A stretch of 64,000 nt of DNA from Gammaproteobacteria bacterium (GTDB taxonomy: Bacteria > Pseudomonadota > Gammaproteobacteria > Pseudomonadales > Halieaceae), in assembly GCA_030426545.1 (NCBI GenBank), contig JAUHYL010000015.1, positions 1 through 64,000 on the forward strand, written 5' to 3'. Below are positions 46,620-54,969 of this stretch, piece after piece. Position numbers and translations under genes: made by a program. Below the pieces are notes generated by a model. That model made no database searches, was not told where the DNA came from, and was given only the letters and a program-made list of their open reading frames with translations. Each line of letters starts with the position of its first letter. Position 1 is the first letter of the stretch.

Positions 46620-48062
46620 ATGATCGAATACGGTAGTCCAGTGCCCGCAGGTGCTGATAGCTTCGCACACCAGGGTTTCACGCCGATAGACAGCCTTGCG
46701 CTGAAGTACACTTGCCAGGGTCCGCGCTACACCTCCTACCCAACCGCCCCGCATTTTTCCGAGGGCGCTCCGGTGCAAAGCTATCTGGATGGACTGCACG
46801 ATAGCAAGGTGCAAAGCGTCGCCCCGCTCTCTCTCTACGTGCACATCCCCTTTTGTCACGATATCTGCTACTACTGCGCTTGCAACAAGATAGTCACGCG
46901 CAACGCGGAGACAGCCGTGGAGTATCTTGCCGTTTTACAACGGGAAATCGAATTGCAGTCTGCGTTGGCGGGCAAGAACCGACCGGTTACCCAGATGCAC
47001 TGGGGCGGCGGCACACCAACCTACCTGGACGACGCGCAGCTCACCCAGCTGATGCACCTGCTGGCCAGTCATTTTCAGCTGCTGGACAATGATTCTCGCG
47101 AGTACTCAATAGAGATCGATCCACGCACCGTCGATGTCGCCAGTATCGCCCTGTTGAAAGGGCTGGGCTTTAACCGCATCAGTCTCGGGATACAGGATTT
47201 CGACCCGCTGGTACAAAAGTCTGTCAACCGCATTCAGCCCTACCGACAGGTCGCCAGGCTGGTGGAGAGCATTCGGTCGCACGGCTTCAAATCCCTGAGT
47301 TTCGACCTGATTTACGGTCTGCCCCACCAGGACGAAGATTCCATTTTCCAGACGCTGCGCAAGGTGCTCAGTCTGGCACCCGACCGGATCGCCTGCTACA
47401 ACTATGCTCACCTGCCAGAGCGCTTCTCCAGCCAGCGTGCCATCGACCGGCTGACCCTGCCGCAGCCCATCGCCAAGCTGCGCATGCATGAAATTCTTTG
47501 CTCTACGCTGCGTGCAGCCGGCTACGTACACATTGGCATGGATCACTTTGTGCTACCTGAAGACGAACTGGCGAAGGCGCAGCAGATAGGCAAGCTGCAG
47601 CGCAATTTCCAGGGGTATTCCCTGAACATGGCCAGCGATCTACTCGGGCTCGGCGTGTCTGCTATCAGCCGGATGGGCGACTATTACCTGCAGAACGAGC
47701 GAGACGTCGACGCCTACTCTGCCCGCCTGAAGGCCGGGGAACTCGCCCTGGTGCGGGGCTACCGCATGACGCCTGAAGATAAGCTGCGTCACTTCGTTAT
47801 CATGAACCTGGCCTGCAACCTCCGGCTCGACTTCGCTGAATGCACGGCGCGATTCGGCATCGATTTCCACCAACATTTCAGTCGACAACTGGCAGCCCTG
47901 GATGCCATGGCCGCAGACGGGCTGCTGCGCCTGGACGCAGATTCATTGCGCGTTACCAGCCAGGGGCGGCCCTTCCTGCGCAATATCTGCATGGTTTTTG
48001 ACGAGTTTCTGGGTAAAGCCAGCCCGACGGCGGACCCGATCCGGTATTCTGCGACCCTGTAA
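46620..48062 (+). CDS. hemN: Oxygen-independent coproporphyrinogen III oxidase
   Basis: Radical-SAM enzyme that converts coproporphyrinogen III to protoporphyrinogen IX without oxygen, for haem synthesis at low oxygen. The cluster cysteines are in HIPFCHDICYYCACNK (C-x3-C-x2-C), followed by QMHWGGGTPTYL and the tyrosine-rich segment GPRYTSYPTAPHF near the N-terminus. The predicted transcription start near 46578 would make the track's TTG 46581 start leaderless, so I choose ATG 46620, giving 480 residues. It lies upstream of fnr, matching the Pseudomonas hemN-anr association. Confidence 0.96.
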   Translation: MIEYGSPVPAGADSFAHQGFTPIDSLALKYTCQGPRYTSYPTAPHFSEGAPVQSYLDGLHDSKVQSVAPLSLYVHIPFCHDICYYCACNKIVTRNAETAVEYLAVLQREIELQSALAGKNRPVTQMHWGGGTPTYLDDAQLTQLMHLLASHFQLLDNDSREYSIEIDPRTVDVASIALLKGLGFNRISLGIQDFDPLVQKSVNRIQPYRQVARLVESIRSHGFKSLSFDLIYGLPHQDEDSIFQTLRKVLSLAPDRIACYNYAHLPERFSSQRAIDRLTLPQPIAKLRMHEILCSTLRAAGYVHIGMDHFVLPEDELAKAQQIGKLQRNFQGYSLNMASDLLGLGVSAISRMGDYYLQNERDVDAYSARLKAGELALVRGYRMTPEDKLRHFVIMNLACNLRLDFAECTARFGIDFHQHFSRQLAALDAMAADGLLRLDADSLRVTSQGRPFLRNICMVFDEFLGKASPTADPIRYSATL

Positions 48063-48204
48063 GGCGCCACCGCCCACGCGGAGCCTATCCCCCCCCAAAA
48101 ACCAGCCCCGGCAGGCTGCACCACGGCGTGCAGGGAGACCTGCGGGCGCTACAGTTAAACCTGCTTTTGCATTATACTTTGGGGAGGCATACGGGAATTT
48201 TACG

Positions 48205-48963
48205 ATGACGATTTTTGTGACGCAGTCTGACGAGGAGCAGGGCTTTCGCCCCTGCACACACGATTTTCAGACCAACTGCGGCAATTGCCGCCTGAACAGC
48301 ATCTGCCTGCCGCTCGCACTCGAAAGCGATGACATCCAGCTGCTTGACGACATCATTCAGCGGGGCAAACCACTGCAGAAAAACCAGTTCCTGTACCGCG
48401 AAGGCGACGATTTTCAGTCGGTATTTGCCGTGCGCTCGGGCACCTTAAAGGCCTTTCGCACCACGGACGACGGGCGCGAGCAGGTAACGGGCTTCTATTT
48501 CCCCGGCGAAATTCTGGGCATGGACGGCATTAGCAACAATATGCACGCCTCCTCTGCGCGAGCGCTGGAGACGGCGGCTGTGTGCGAAATCCCCTTCTCC
48601 TCGCTGGAGAAGCTCAGCGCCGCGATGCCAAATTTGCAGCGTCACTTTTTTCAGCTCATGAGCCGTGAAATCACCGAGGACCAGCAATTGATTACGTTGC
48701 TGAGTAAAAATTCAGCAGAGGAGCGCGTTGCCGCCCTGATGCTGAGCATCTCCGCGCGGAATGCGCGGCGCAAACTCAGCGCTACCAAGTTCAGGTTACC
48801 CATGTCACGCGTCGATATCGGAAATTATCTCGGCCTCACAGTGGAGACCGTCAGCAGGGTCTTCAGCCGTATGCAAAAACTCGAGATGCTCGCGGTAGAC
48901 AACAAGGAAATCGAGATTCTGGATATTGACGGTGTGCGCAACCTCGCCAATGTGAGCAACTGA
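48205..48963 (+). CDS. fnr: FNR/ANR-type oxygen-sensing regulator
   Basis: CRP-family transcription factor whose 4Fe-4S cluster is lost in oxygen. Cluster ligands in this numbering are Cys25, Cys28 and Cys34 (NCGNCRLNSIC) and the distal Cys127 (AAVCEIP), the full FNR set. The recognition helix LTVETVSRVFSRM has the E-x2-S-R residues that read TTGAT. I start at ATG 48205 for 252 residues; the track ORF runs 101 codons back into hemN. It is flanked by its likely targets hemN and ccoNOQP. A TATACT -10-like element is at 48173. Confidence 0.95.
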   Translation: MTIFVTQSDEEQGFRPCTHDFQTNCGNCRLNSICLPLALESDDIQLLDDIIQRGKPLQKNQFLYREGDDFQSVFAVRSGTLKAFRTTDDGREQVTGFYFPGEILGMDGISNNMHASSARALETAAVCEIPFSSLEKLSAAMPNLQRHFFQLMSREITEDQQLITLLSKNSAEERVAALMLSISARNARRKLSATKFRLPMSRVDIGNYLGLTVETVSRVFSRMQKLEMLAVDNKEIEILDIDGVRNLANVSN

Positions 48964-49046
48964 TTTCGCCGTCTGCCGATTGAGCCCGGGGAGGCGTGGG
49001 AGAACGCCGGCTGGACTCGTCAGGGCGGCTGGACGCAAAGGCATTC

Positions 49047-49087
49047 TTGACACATATCAACGCATTGCTCCGGGCAGCCACTAAAAT
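49047..49087 (+). promoter_or_regulatory. FNR box and -10 element of the Yip1-ccoNOQP unit
   Basis: TTGAC-ACAT-ATCAA (49047-49060) has one mismatch to the FNR consensus, and TAAAAT lies at 49082-49087. The box centre falls about 41 bp before the inferred start near 49094. The ccoN operon is a standard FNR/ANR target, so activation at low oxygen is expected. Confidence 0.75.
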
Positions 49088-49217
49088 CTATCGCCAGTCA
49101 ATCGCCACCCGCATTTCGATAAGTGCTTCCTCCGGCAGGCTTCTCTGCGTAGCGGCGCTTCCAGTGGGCAGCCAGTAACAATTTGGGCGATTCAGTCAAT
49201 CAGGAGAACAGGGTCGA

Positions 49218-49820
49218 ATGATTCAACACGGATTGGGATTGCTGGTCAGGCCGCGCTCGCAATGGCGCACAATTGGCGATCTGCCGGAATCTTCCATGGT
49301 CACACTGGCCCTTTACCCCTGCCTGATGGCGATTTTGCCTGCCATTGCCTGGTATTACGGCACCAGCCAGGTGGGATGGATAGTCGGCGAGCACGGCACT
49401 CCCATCAAGCTGACCGAAGACAGCGCACTCATTATCTGCATTCTGTTCTACTTCACCATGATCGCCTGTGTGGGCGTCATCGGTTACTTTATTCACTGGA
49501 TGGCTGAAACCTATGGCGCTCAGTCCACCCTCTCCAAGGGCATAGTCATTTCGGGCTATACCGCAACCCCCCTCTTCCTGGCCGGCCTGGTCGGCTTTTA
49601 CCCCATACTCTGGCTGGACATGCTGGTCGGCGTCACGGCGATTAGCTGGTCCGTCTACCTGATGTACCTGGGCATTCCCATCGTCATGAAAATACCTACC
49701 GAGCGCGGCTTTCTGTTTTCCAGCGCCGTACTGGCAATCGCCCTGGTAATACTGATCTGCCTGATGGTCGGCTCCGTCATACTCTGGGACTTCGGCGCTG
49801 CCCCAGCATTTACCGATTAA
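49218..49820 (+). CDS. Yip1-family membrane protein
   Basis: 200-residue integral membrane protein with about five hydrophobic segments (roughly 28-47, 70-92, 107-127, 129-151 and 166-190). It has the general features of the Yip1 domain group (RPRSQWRTIGDLPES before the first helix, SGYTATPLFLAGLVGF in the middle). Bacterial members lack a defined activity. It is the first gene downstream of the FNR box, 49 nt before ccoN, so it is probably made under low oxygen and could help cbb3 oxidase assembly or membrane organisation; that is inference from position. Confidence 0.78.
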   Translation: MIQHGLGLLVRPRSQWRTIGDLPESSMVTLALYPCLMAILPAIAWYYGTSQVGWIVGEHGTPIKLTEDSALIICILFYFTMIACVGVIGYFIHWMAETYGAQSTLSKGIVISGYTATPLFLAGLVGFYPILWLDMLVGVTAISWSVYLMYLGIPIVMKIPTERGFLFSSAVLAIALVILICLMVGSVILWDFGAAPAFTD

Positions 49821-49869
49821 AGCGCGGCCCACCTTGGTCCGAGCACTGAAACCTTACTGGAACTGAACA

Positions 49870-51309
49870 ATGAGCGAGTTAAATCCAGCCCTGGAACACC
49901 CCACCTATAACTACAAGGTGGTACGGCAGTTCACGGTGATGACCGTGGTCTGGGGTATTGTCGGCATGCTGGTGGGCGTCATTATCGCCGCGCAGCTGGC
50001 CTGGCCGGCATTGAATTTCGATCTGCCCTGGCTGCATTTTGGCCGGCTGCGCCCGCTGCATACCAATGCCGTGATCTTCGCCTTCGGCGGTAGCGCACTC
50101 TTTGGAACCTCCTATTATGTTGTACAACGCACCTGCCAGGTACGACTTGCCTTCGAGAAACTCGCCGCCTTCACATTCTGGGGCTGGCAGCTGGTTATTG
50201 TCAGCGCCGCCATCACACTCCCACTTGGCCTAACCAGCAGCAAAGAGTACGCAGAGCTGGAGTGGCCCATCGATATCCTGATTGCAGTAGTGTGGGTGTC
50301 CTACGCCATCGTCTTCTTTGGCACAGTGATGCGCCGCAAGATGGGGCACATTTACGTGGCAAACTGGTTCTACGGCGCATTCATTGTTGCCGTGGCAGTA
50401 CTGCACATCATTAACAGCCTGGCCATTCCGGTATCGCTGACCAAGTCCTACTCCATCTACGCGGGCACGGTCGATGCCATGGTGCAGTGGTGGTACGGCC
50501 ACAATGCCGTGGGCTTTTTCCTCACTGCCGGATTCCTGGGCATGATGTACTACTTTGTACCCAAACAGGCTGAGCGGCCGGTCTACTCCTATCGACTCAG
50601 CATCGTGCACTTCTGGGCACTGGTAGCAGTGTATATCTGGGCGGGGCCTCACCACCTGCACTACACCGCACTGCCTGACTGGGCACAGAGCCTGGGCATG
50701 GTGATGTCAGTCATCCTGCTGGCGCCCTCCTGGGGTGGCATGATCAACGGCATGATGACCCTGTCCGGCGCCTGGGACAAACTGCGCACCGACCCCATCC
50801 TGCGCTTCCTGGTGGTAAGCCTGTCGTTCTACGGTATGTCCACGTTCGAAGGACCGATGATGTCCATCAAGACGGTCAATGCCCTGTCGCACTACACAGA
50901 CTGGACGATCGGGCACGTGCACTCTGGCGCACTGGGCTGGGTGGCCATGATCTCCATCGGCGCGACCTATCATCTGATACCGATACTGTTCGGCAAGGAG
51001 CGCATGTACAGCACGGCGCTCATCAACACCCATTTCTGGATGTCCACCATCGGCACGGTTCTGTACATCGCCTCCATGTGGGTGAACGGCATCATGCAGG
51101 GGCTCATGTGGCGCGCCTACAACCAGGACGGCACGCTGACCTATACCTTTGCAGAATCTGTCATGGCCAGTTACCCGGGCTACGTTGTGCGCGCCCTGGG
51201 CGGCACGATCTTCTTCCTCGGCATGCTGATCATGGCCTACAACATGTACATGACGACTCGACGTGACGTCGAGCCGAAGGCGGTTCCTGCCACCGCCGGT
51301 GCAGCGTAA
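49870..51309 (+). CDS. ccoN: cbb3-type cytochrome c oxidase subunit I
   Basis: Catalytic subunit of the high-affinity terminal oxidase: twelve transmembrane helices holding haem b, haem b3 and CuB. Conserved histidines for these centres appear in [31 protein letters not shown] and [14 protein letters not shown]. The 479-residue length and ATG with preceding ACTGGAAC context fit. It begins ccoNOQP; the ccoO ribosome site AAGGAG begins at its last base. Confidence 0.97.
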   Translation: MSELNPALEHPTYNYKVVRQFTVMTVVWGIVGMLVGVIIAAQLAWPALNFDLPWLHFGRLRPLHTNAVIFAFGGSALFGTSYYVVQRTCQVRLAFEKLAAFTFWGWQLVIVSAAITLPLGLTSSKEYAELEWPIDILIAVVWVSYAIVFFGTVMRRKMGHIYVANWFYGAFIVAVAVLHIINSLAIPVSLTKSYSIYAGTVDAMVQWWYGHNAVGFFLTAGFLGMMYYFVPKQAERPVYSYRLSIVHFWALVAVYIWAGPHHLHYTALPDWAQSLGMVMSVILLAPSWGGMINGMMTLSGAWDKLRTDPILRFLVVSLSFYGMSTFEGPMMSIKTVNALSHYTDWTIGHVHSGALGWVAMISIGATYHLIPILFGKERMYSTALINTHFWMSTIGTVLYIASMWVNGIMQGLMWRAYNQDGTLTYTFAESVMASYPGYVVRALGGTIFFLGMLIMAYNMYMTTRRDVEPKAVPATAGAA

Positions 51310-51321
51310 GGAGTGGCGAGC

Positions 51322-51930
51322 ATGAAGCACGATGCAGTAGAAAAGAACATTGGTTTGATGATCGTCCTGATCATCGTCGCGCTCAGCTTCGGCACACTGG
51401 TGGAATTGCTGCCACTAATGTTTTCCAAGCAGACCAACGAACCGATTGCCGGCCTCAAGCCACTGCCGGCACTGGAACTGGAGGGGCGCGATATCTACAT
51501 CCGCGAGGGCTGCAATACCTGTCATTCACAGATGATCAGGCCATTGCGCGCGGAGACCGAACGCTACGGTCACTACACCGTTGCCGGCGAACTTGTTTAC
51601 AACCACCCCTTTCTGTGGGGATCAAAGCGTACCGGGCCGGATCTGGCGCGCGTGGGCAAGCGCTATACCGATGCATGGCACCGCGCGCACCTGCTCAATC
51701 CGCGCGACGTGGTACCGGAATCCAATATGCCGGGATTTCCCTGGCTGTTTGACAACGAAGTTAACAGCGCCAAAACAGGCAAAAAAATGGCTGCACTGCG
51801 CATGGTAGGCGTGCCCTACACCGACGAGGATATCGCCGGCGCCGCAGCGGCTGTTGAAGGCAAGAAAGAAATTGACGCCCTGGTTGCATACCTGCAACAA
51901 CTGGGCACTCTGCTGCAAGCGAGGCGGTAA
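51322..51930 (+). CDS. ccoO: cbb3-type cytochrome c oxidase subunit II
   Basis: Membrane-anchored mono-haem cytochrome c of the cbb3 oxidase. One N-terminal helix (about 13-30) precedes the haem motif [12 protein letters not shown]; the axial Met is probably in [11 protein letters not shown] take ATG 51322, seven bases after AAGGAG; the track's GTG 51313 overlaps that site. 202 residues. Its stop overlaps the ccoQ start as TAATG. Confidence 0.97.
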   Translation: MKHDAVEKNIGLMIVLIIVALSFGTLVELLPLMFSKQTNEPIAGLKPLPALELEGRDIYIREGCNTCHSQMIRPLRAETERYGHYTVAGELVYNHPFLWGSKRTGPDLARVGKRYTDAWHRAHLLNPRDVVPESNMPGFPWLFDNEVNSAKTGKKMAALRMVGVPYTDEDIAGAAAAVEGKKEIDALVAYLQQLGTLLQARR

Positions 51931-52109
51931 TGGATATCAACGATTTGCGCGGACTCAGCACGTTAATGCTGATGATCGCTTTTCTGGGTGTGTGCTTCTG
52001 GGCCTATAGCAAGAAGCGTCACAAGGCGTTTGAAGAGGCGGCCAACCTGCCCTTCGCCGACGAGCAAATGAACCGCAACACGCAGCAGAAGGAGGCGCAC
52101 AATGACTGA
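51930..52109 (+). CDS. ccoQ: cbb3-type oxidase subunit CcoQ
   Basis: Short subunit of 59 residues, missing from the ORF track because of its size. One transmembrane helix (about 11-25, TLMLMIAFLGVCFWAY) is followed by a basic patch YSKKRHKAFEEAANLPF. Family members stabilise the CcoNOP complex. It overlaps ccoO at its start by one base and ccoP at its end by 8 bp. Confidence 0.93.
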   Translation: MDINDLRGLSTLMLMIAFLGVCFWAYSKKRHKAFEEAANLPFADEQMNRNTQQKEAHND

Positions 52110-52983
52110 CTTCTGGAGCACCTGGATCATCGTCCTGACGGCCATCAGCTTTGTGCTGATGATCTGGATTCTGTTTGCCAACCGCAAGCGCGAACAGGGT
52201 ACGACCGAGGAGACTACCGGGCACAACTACGACGGCATTGAAGAGTACGACAATCCCCTGCCCGCCTGGTGGTTCAATATGTTCTTCCTGACCATCGTCT
52301 GGGGCATCGGCTACCTTATCGTCTATCCCGGCATGGGCAATTTTGCCGGCGTGCTCGGCTGGACACAGCTGACACAGTATGAGGAGCGTGTCGCTGACGC
52401 GGAAGCTCGCTTTGGCGCCATCCGTGCTGCCTACCTGGAAAAACCGGTCGAAGAAATAGCCAGTGATCCCGCCCTGCGCAAAATGGGTCAGCGCATGTTT
52501 GGCAACAACTGCGCGCAGTGCCACGGCGCTGACGCCAAGGGCAGCTATGGTTTCCCCAACCTCACCGATGACGAGTGGATTTACGGCTTCACACCCGAGT
52601 CGATCAAGGCCACCCTGACGCACGGCCGCGTGGCGGCGATGCCCGCCTGGGGCGACGTTATAGGCGAGGATGGCGTAAAGCAGGTCACTGCCTACGTGCA
52701 ATCTCTGGGCGACGGTGGCAATGCCGACGAGGCAACGCTGAAGGCGGGTGCGCAGGTTTATCAGAATTTTTGTGTCGCCTGTCACGGCGCAAATGGCGAA
52801 GGCAATGTGGCGCTGGGTTCACCAAACCTGAGCAACGATATCTGGCTGTACGGTGGCAGCGCAGAGCAGATCGCACACAGCGTAAGGGCGGGTCGCAATG
52901 GTGCCATGCCCGCGTTTGGCAATCTGCTCAGCGAGGACAAGATCCACATCCTCACGGCCTACGTGTACGGCCTGAAGCAGTAG
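52102..52983 (+). CDS. ccoP: cbb3-type cytochrome c oxidase subunit III
   Basis: Di-haem cytochrome c that feeds electrons to CcoN. Two N-terminal helices (about 10-28 and 55-75) anchor it; the haem motifs are NNCAQCHGADAKG and FCVACHGANGEG, each in a cytochrome c domain with a distal Met (GRVAAMPAWGD and GRNGAMPAFGN). The 293-residue length is normal. It completes the ccoNOQP set. Confidence 0.97.
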   Translation: MTDFWSTWIIVLTAISFVLMIWILFANRKREQGTTEETTGHNYDGIEEYDNPLPAWWFNMFFLTIVWGIGYLIVYPGMGNFAGVLGWTQLTQYEERVADAEARFGAIRAAYLEKPVEEIASDPALRKMGQRMFGNNCAQCHGADAKGSYGFPNLTDDEWIYGFTPESIKATLTHGRVAAMPAWGDVIGEDGVKQVTAYVQSLGDGGNADEATLKAGAQVYQNFCVACHGANGEGNVALGSPNLSNDIWLYGGSAEQIAHSVRAGRNGAMPAFGNLLSEDKIHILTAYVYGLKQ

Positions 52984-53056
52984 GCTAGCGCAGTTGCACC
53001 CCTACCCCATTTGCTGAATGAGCCCGCCACACGGGCCAGCCTGTACGGAATGAAAC

Positions 53057-54466
53057 ATGTCTGACCCCGATCTCATAGATGTAGAGGAGATCGCGCCCGC
53101 GGAAGTTGCGGAGATCGATCTCTACCAACGCCGCGAAAAGATTTATACGCGCAAAATCGAGGGCTTTTTTCAGCGCATACGCCTGTTCACGGGGTGGCCC
53201 TTACTGGTCGGCTATTTTCTACTGCCGTGGCTGTCCTGGGACGGCCGCCAGATGATCCTGTTCGACCTTCCCGAACGAAAATTCCATATTGTGGGCCTCA
53301 CCTTCTGGCCGCAGGACTTTCCCATGCTGGCCTGGCTGCTGATCATCGCGGCCTTCGCCCTGTTCACTGTCACCACGTTCGCCGGTCGCATCTGGTGCGG
53401 TTATACCTGCCCGCAAACCGTGTGGACAAGTATTTTCATGTGGCTGGAGCAGCGCACCGAGGGCAGCAGAAATCAGCGCATACGCCTCGACAAGGCACCC
53501 TTCTCGGCCGAAAAACTGCGCAAGAAAGTTTTCAAACACGGCTCATGGCTGTTTGTTGCGTACTGCACGGGCTTTACGTTCGTCGGCTACTTCTACCCCG
53601 TCCGCGAATTGCTAGTGGATTTGTGGACCTTCAACATCACCTTGCTGCCGCTGTCATGGATCACCTTTTTTACGCTGGCAACCTATATTAACGCGGGCTG
53701 GATGCGTGAACAGGTGTGCATGTATATGTGCCCCTATGCCCGCTTCCAGTCTGTAATGTTTGATCACGATACGCTGATTGTGTCTTACGATCCCAGCCGC
53801 GGCGAGCCGCGGGGCTCACGCAAGCGTAACGCCGACCTGAGTGAATCCAACCTTGGACACTGCATTGACTGCGAACTCTGCATACAGGTTTGTCCCACCG
53901 GTATCGATATCCGCGACGGCCTGCAGTACCAGTGCATCGGCTGCGCGCTGTGCATAGACGCCTGCAACTCGGTAATGGACAAAATGGATTACCCCCAGGG
54001 GCTGATACGCTACACCAGCGAACGCGAGCTCGAAGGGGGTAAAACTCATTGGCTGCGCCCGCGCATACTCGGCTACTCGATTGTATTGCTACTGATGCTG
54101 TCACTGTTCAGCTACACCATGATCAGCCGAGTGCCGGTGGAGCTCAGCGTCATTCGTGATCGAAGCCAGCTTTTCGTCACTACCGACAGCGGCGCTGTTG
54201 AGAACATTTATACCCTGCAATTGGCCAATCAGGATGAGACACCACACGAATTTGCCATCAGTCTGGAGTTTACGGCCGATGCCGCAATTGTCGGTGATAC
54301 CCTGCACACCCTGGAAGCCGGTGAGATACGCGCCATCAATCTACGCGTGCGCGCGGAGCCGGAAGTACTGGACAAGCCCAGTAGCGTTATTTACTTTGCG
54401 GTAGAATCCACCGATGATCCCAGCCTGCAGGCACGCGCTGAGTCGCGCTTCATGAAACCACTATGA
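53057..54466 (+). CDS. ccoG: Cytochrome c oxidase accessory protein CcoG
   Basis: Membrane iron-sulfur protein (RdxA/FixG) required for cbb3 copper handling, thought to reduce Cu(II). About five hydrophobic helices surround WCGYTCPQTVWTSIFMWLEQ and a ferredoxin-like cytoplasmic segment with two 4Fe-4S cysteine sets, CIDCELCIQVCPTGID and CIGCALCIDACNSVMD. A periplasmic immunoglobulin-like tail follows. The 469-residue length is typical. It overlaps ccoH by 4 bp. Confidence 0.96.
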   Translation: MSDPDLIDVEEIAPAEVAEIDLYQRREKIYTRKIEGFFQRIRLFTGWPLLVGYFLLPWLSWDGRQMILFDLPERKFHIVGLTFWPQDFPMLAWLLIIAAFALFTVTTFAGRIWCGYTCPQTVWTSIFMWLEQRTEGSRNQRIRLDKAPFSAEKLRKKVFKHGSWLFVAYCTGFTFVGYFYPVRELLVDLWTFNITLLPLSWITFFTLATYINAGWMREQVCMYMCPYARFQSVMFDHDTLIVSYDPSRGEPRGSRKRNADLSESNLGHCIDCELCIQVCPTGIDIRDGLQYQCIGCALCIDACNSVMDKMDYPQGLIRYTSERELEGGKTHWLRPRILGYSIVLLLMLSLFSYTMISRVPVELSVIRDRSQLFVTTDSGAVENIYTLQLANQDETPHEFAISLEFTADAAIVGDTLHTLEAGEIRAINLRVRAEPEVLDKPSSVIYFAVESTDDPSLQARAESRFMKPL

Positions 54467-54969
54467 CTGAACAAGTACAGCCGCTGAACCGGATCGACAC
54501 GCTACCCTGGTACCGCCAGTTCTGGCCGTGGTTCCTGATTATTCTTCCGGCCAGCGTGGTCATCGCAGCATTTATCACCCTGTTCATAGCCAATCGGGGC
54601 GCGGATGATCTCGTGGTTTCGGAATACTACAAGGATGGGCTGGCCATCAATCAGCGCCTGGAACTGGAACAAAGGGCAGCCGCGCTGGGCCTGACTGCAG
54701 GCCTGCAGTTCTCCTCCACGGCGGTCACGGTAACGCTGCAGGACGCTTCACCCTCACAGCGATTGCAGCTGACACTCTCGCACCCCATGGAAGCAAACCA
54801 GGATTTTGAACTGCCCCTGATGCGGGCAGCCACCGGCGTTTACACCGCGGCCCTGCCGCATCCTGTTGGCGAGCGCTGGCACTGGTCGCTGCAGCCGCTG
54901 GAAGGAGAACCGTGGCGGCTCACCGGCGTGGTCGGCAAGCGTGAACTCGCCTCTCATCACAACCCCTGA
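54463..54969 (+). CDS. ccoH: cbb3 oxidase assembly protein CcoH/FixH
   Basis: Single-pass membrane protein that stabilises assembling cbb3 oxidase. The helix WPWFLIILPASVVIAAFI is at about 23-45; SEYYKDGLAINQRLE just after it is the FixH hallmark, followed by a periplasmic beta domain. 168 residues. Its end overlaps the start chosen for ccoI by 29 bp. Confidence 0.93.
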   Translation: MTEQVQPLNRIDTLPWYRQFWPWFLIILPASVVIAAFITLFIANRGADDLVVSEYYKDGLAINQRLELEQRAAALGLTAGLQFSSTAVTVTLQDASPSQRLQLTLSHPMEANQDFELPLMRAATGVYTAALPHPVGERWHWSLQPLEGEPWRLTGVVGKRELASHHNP

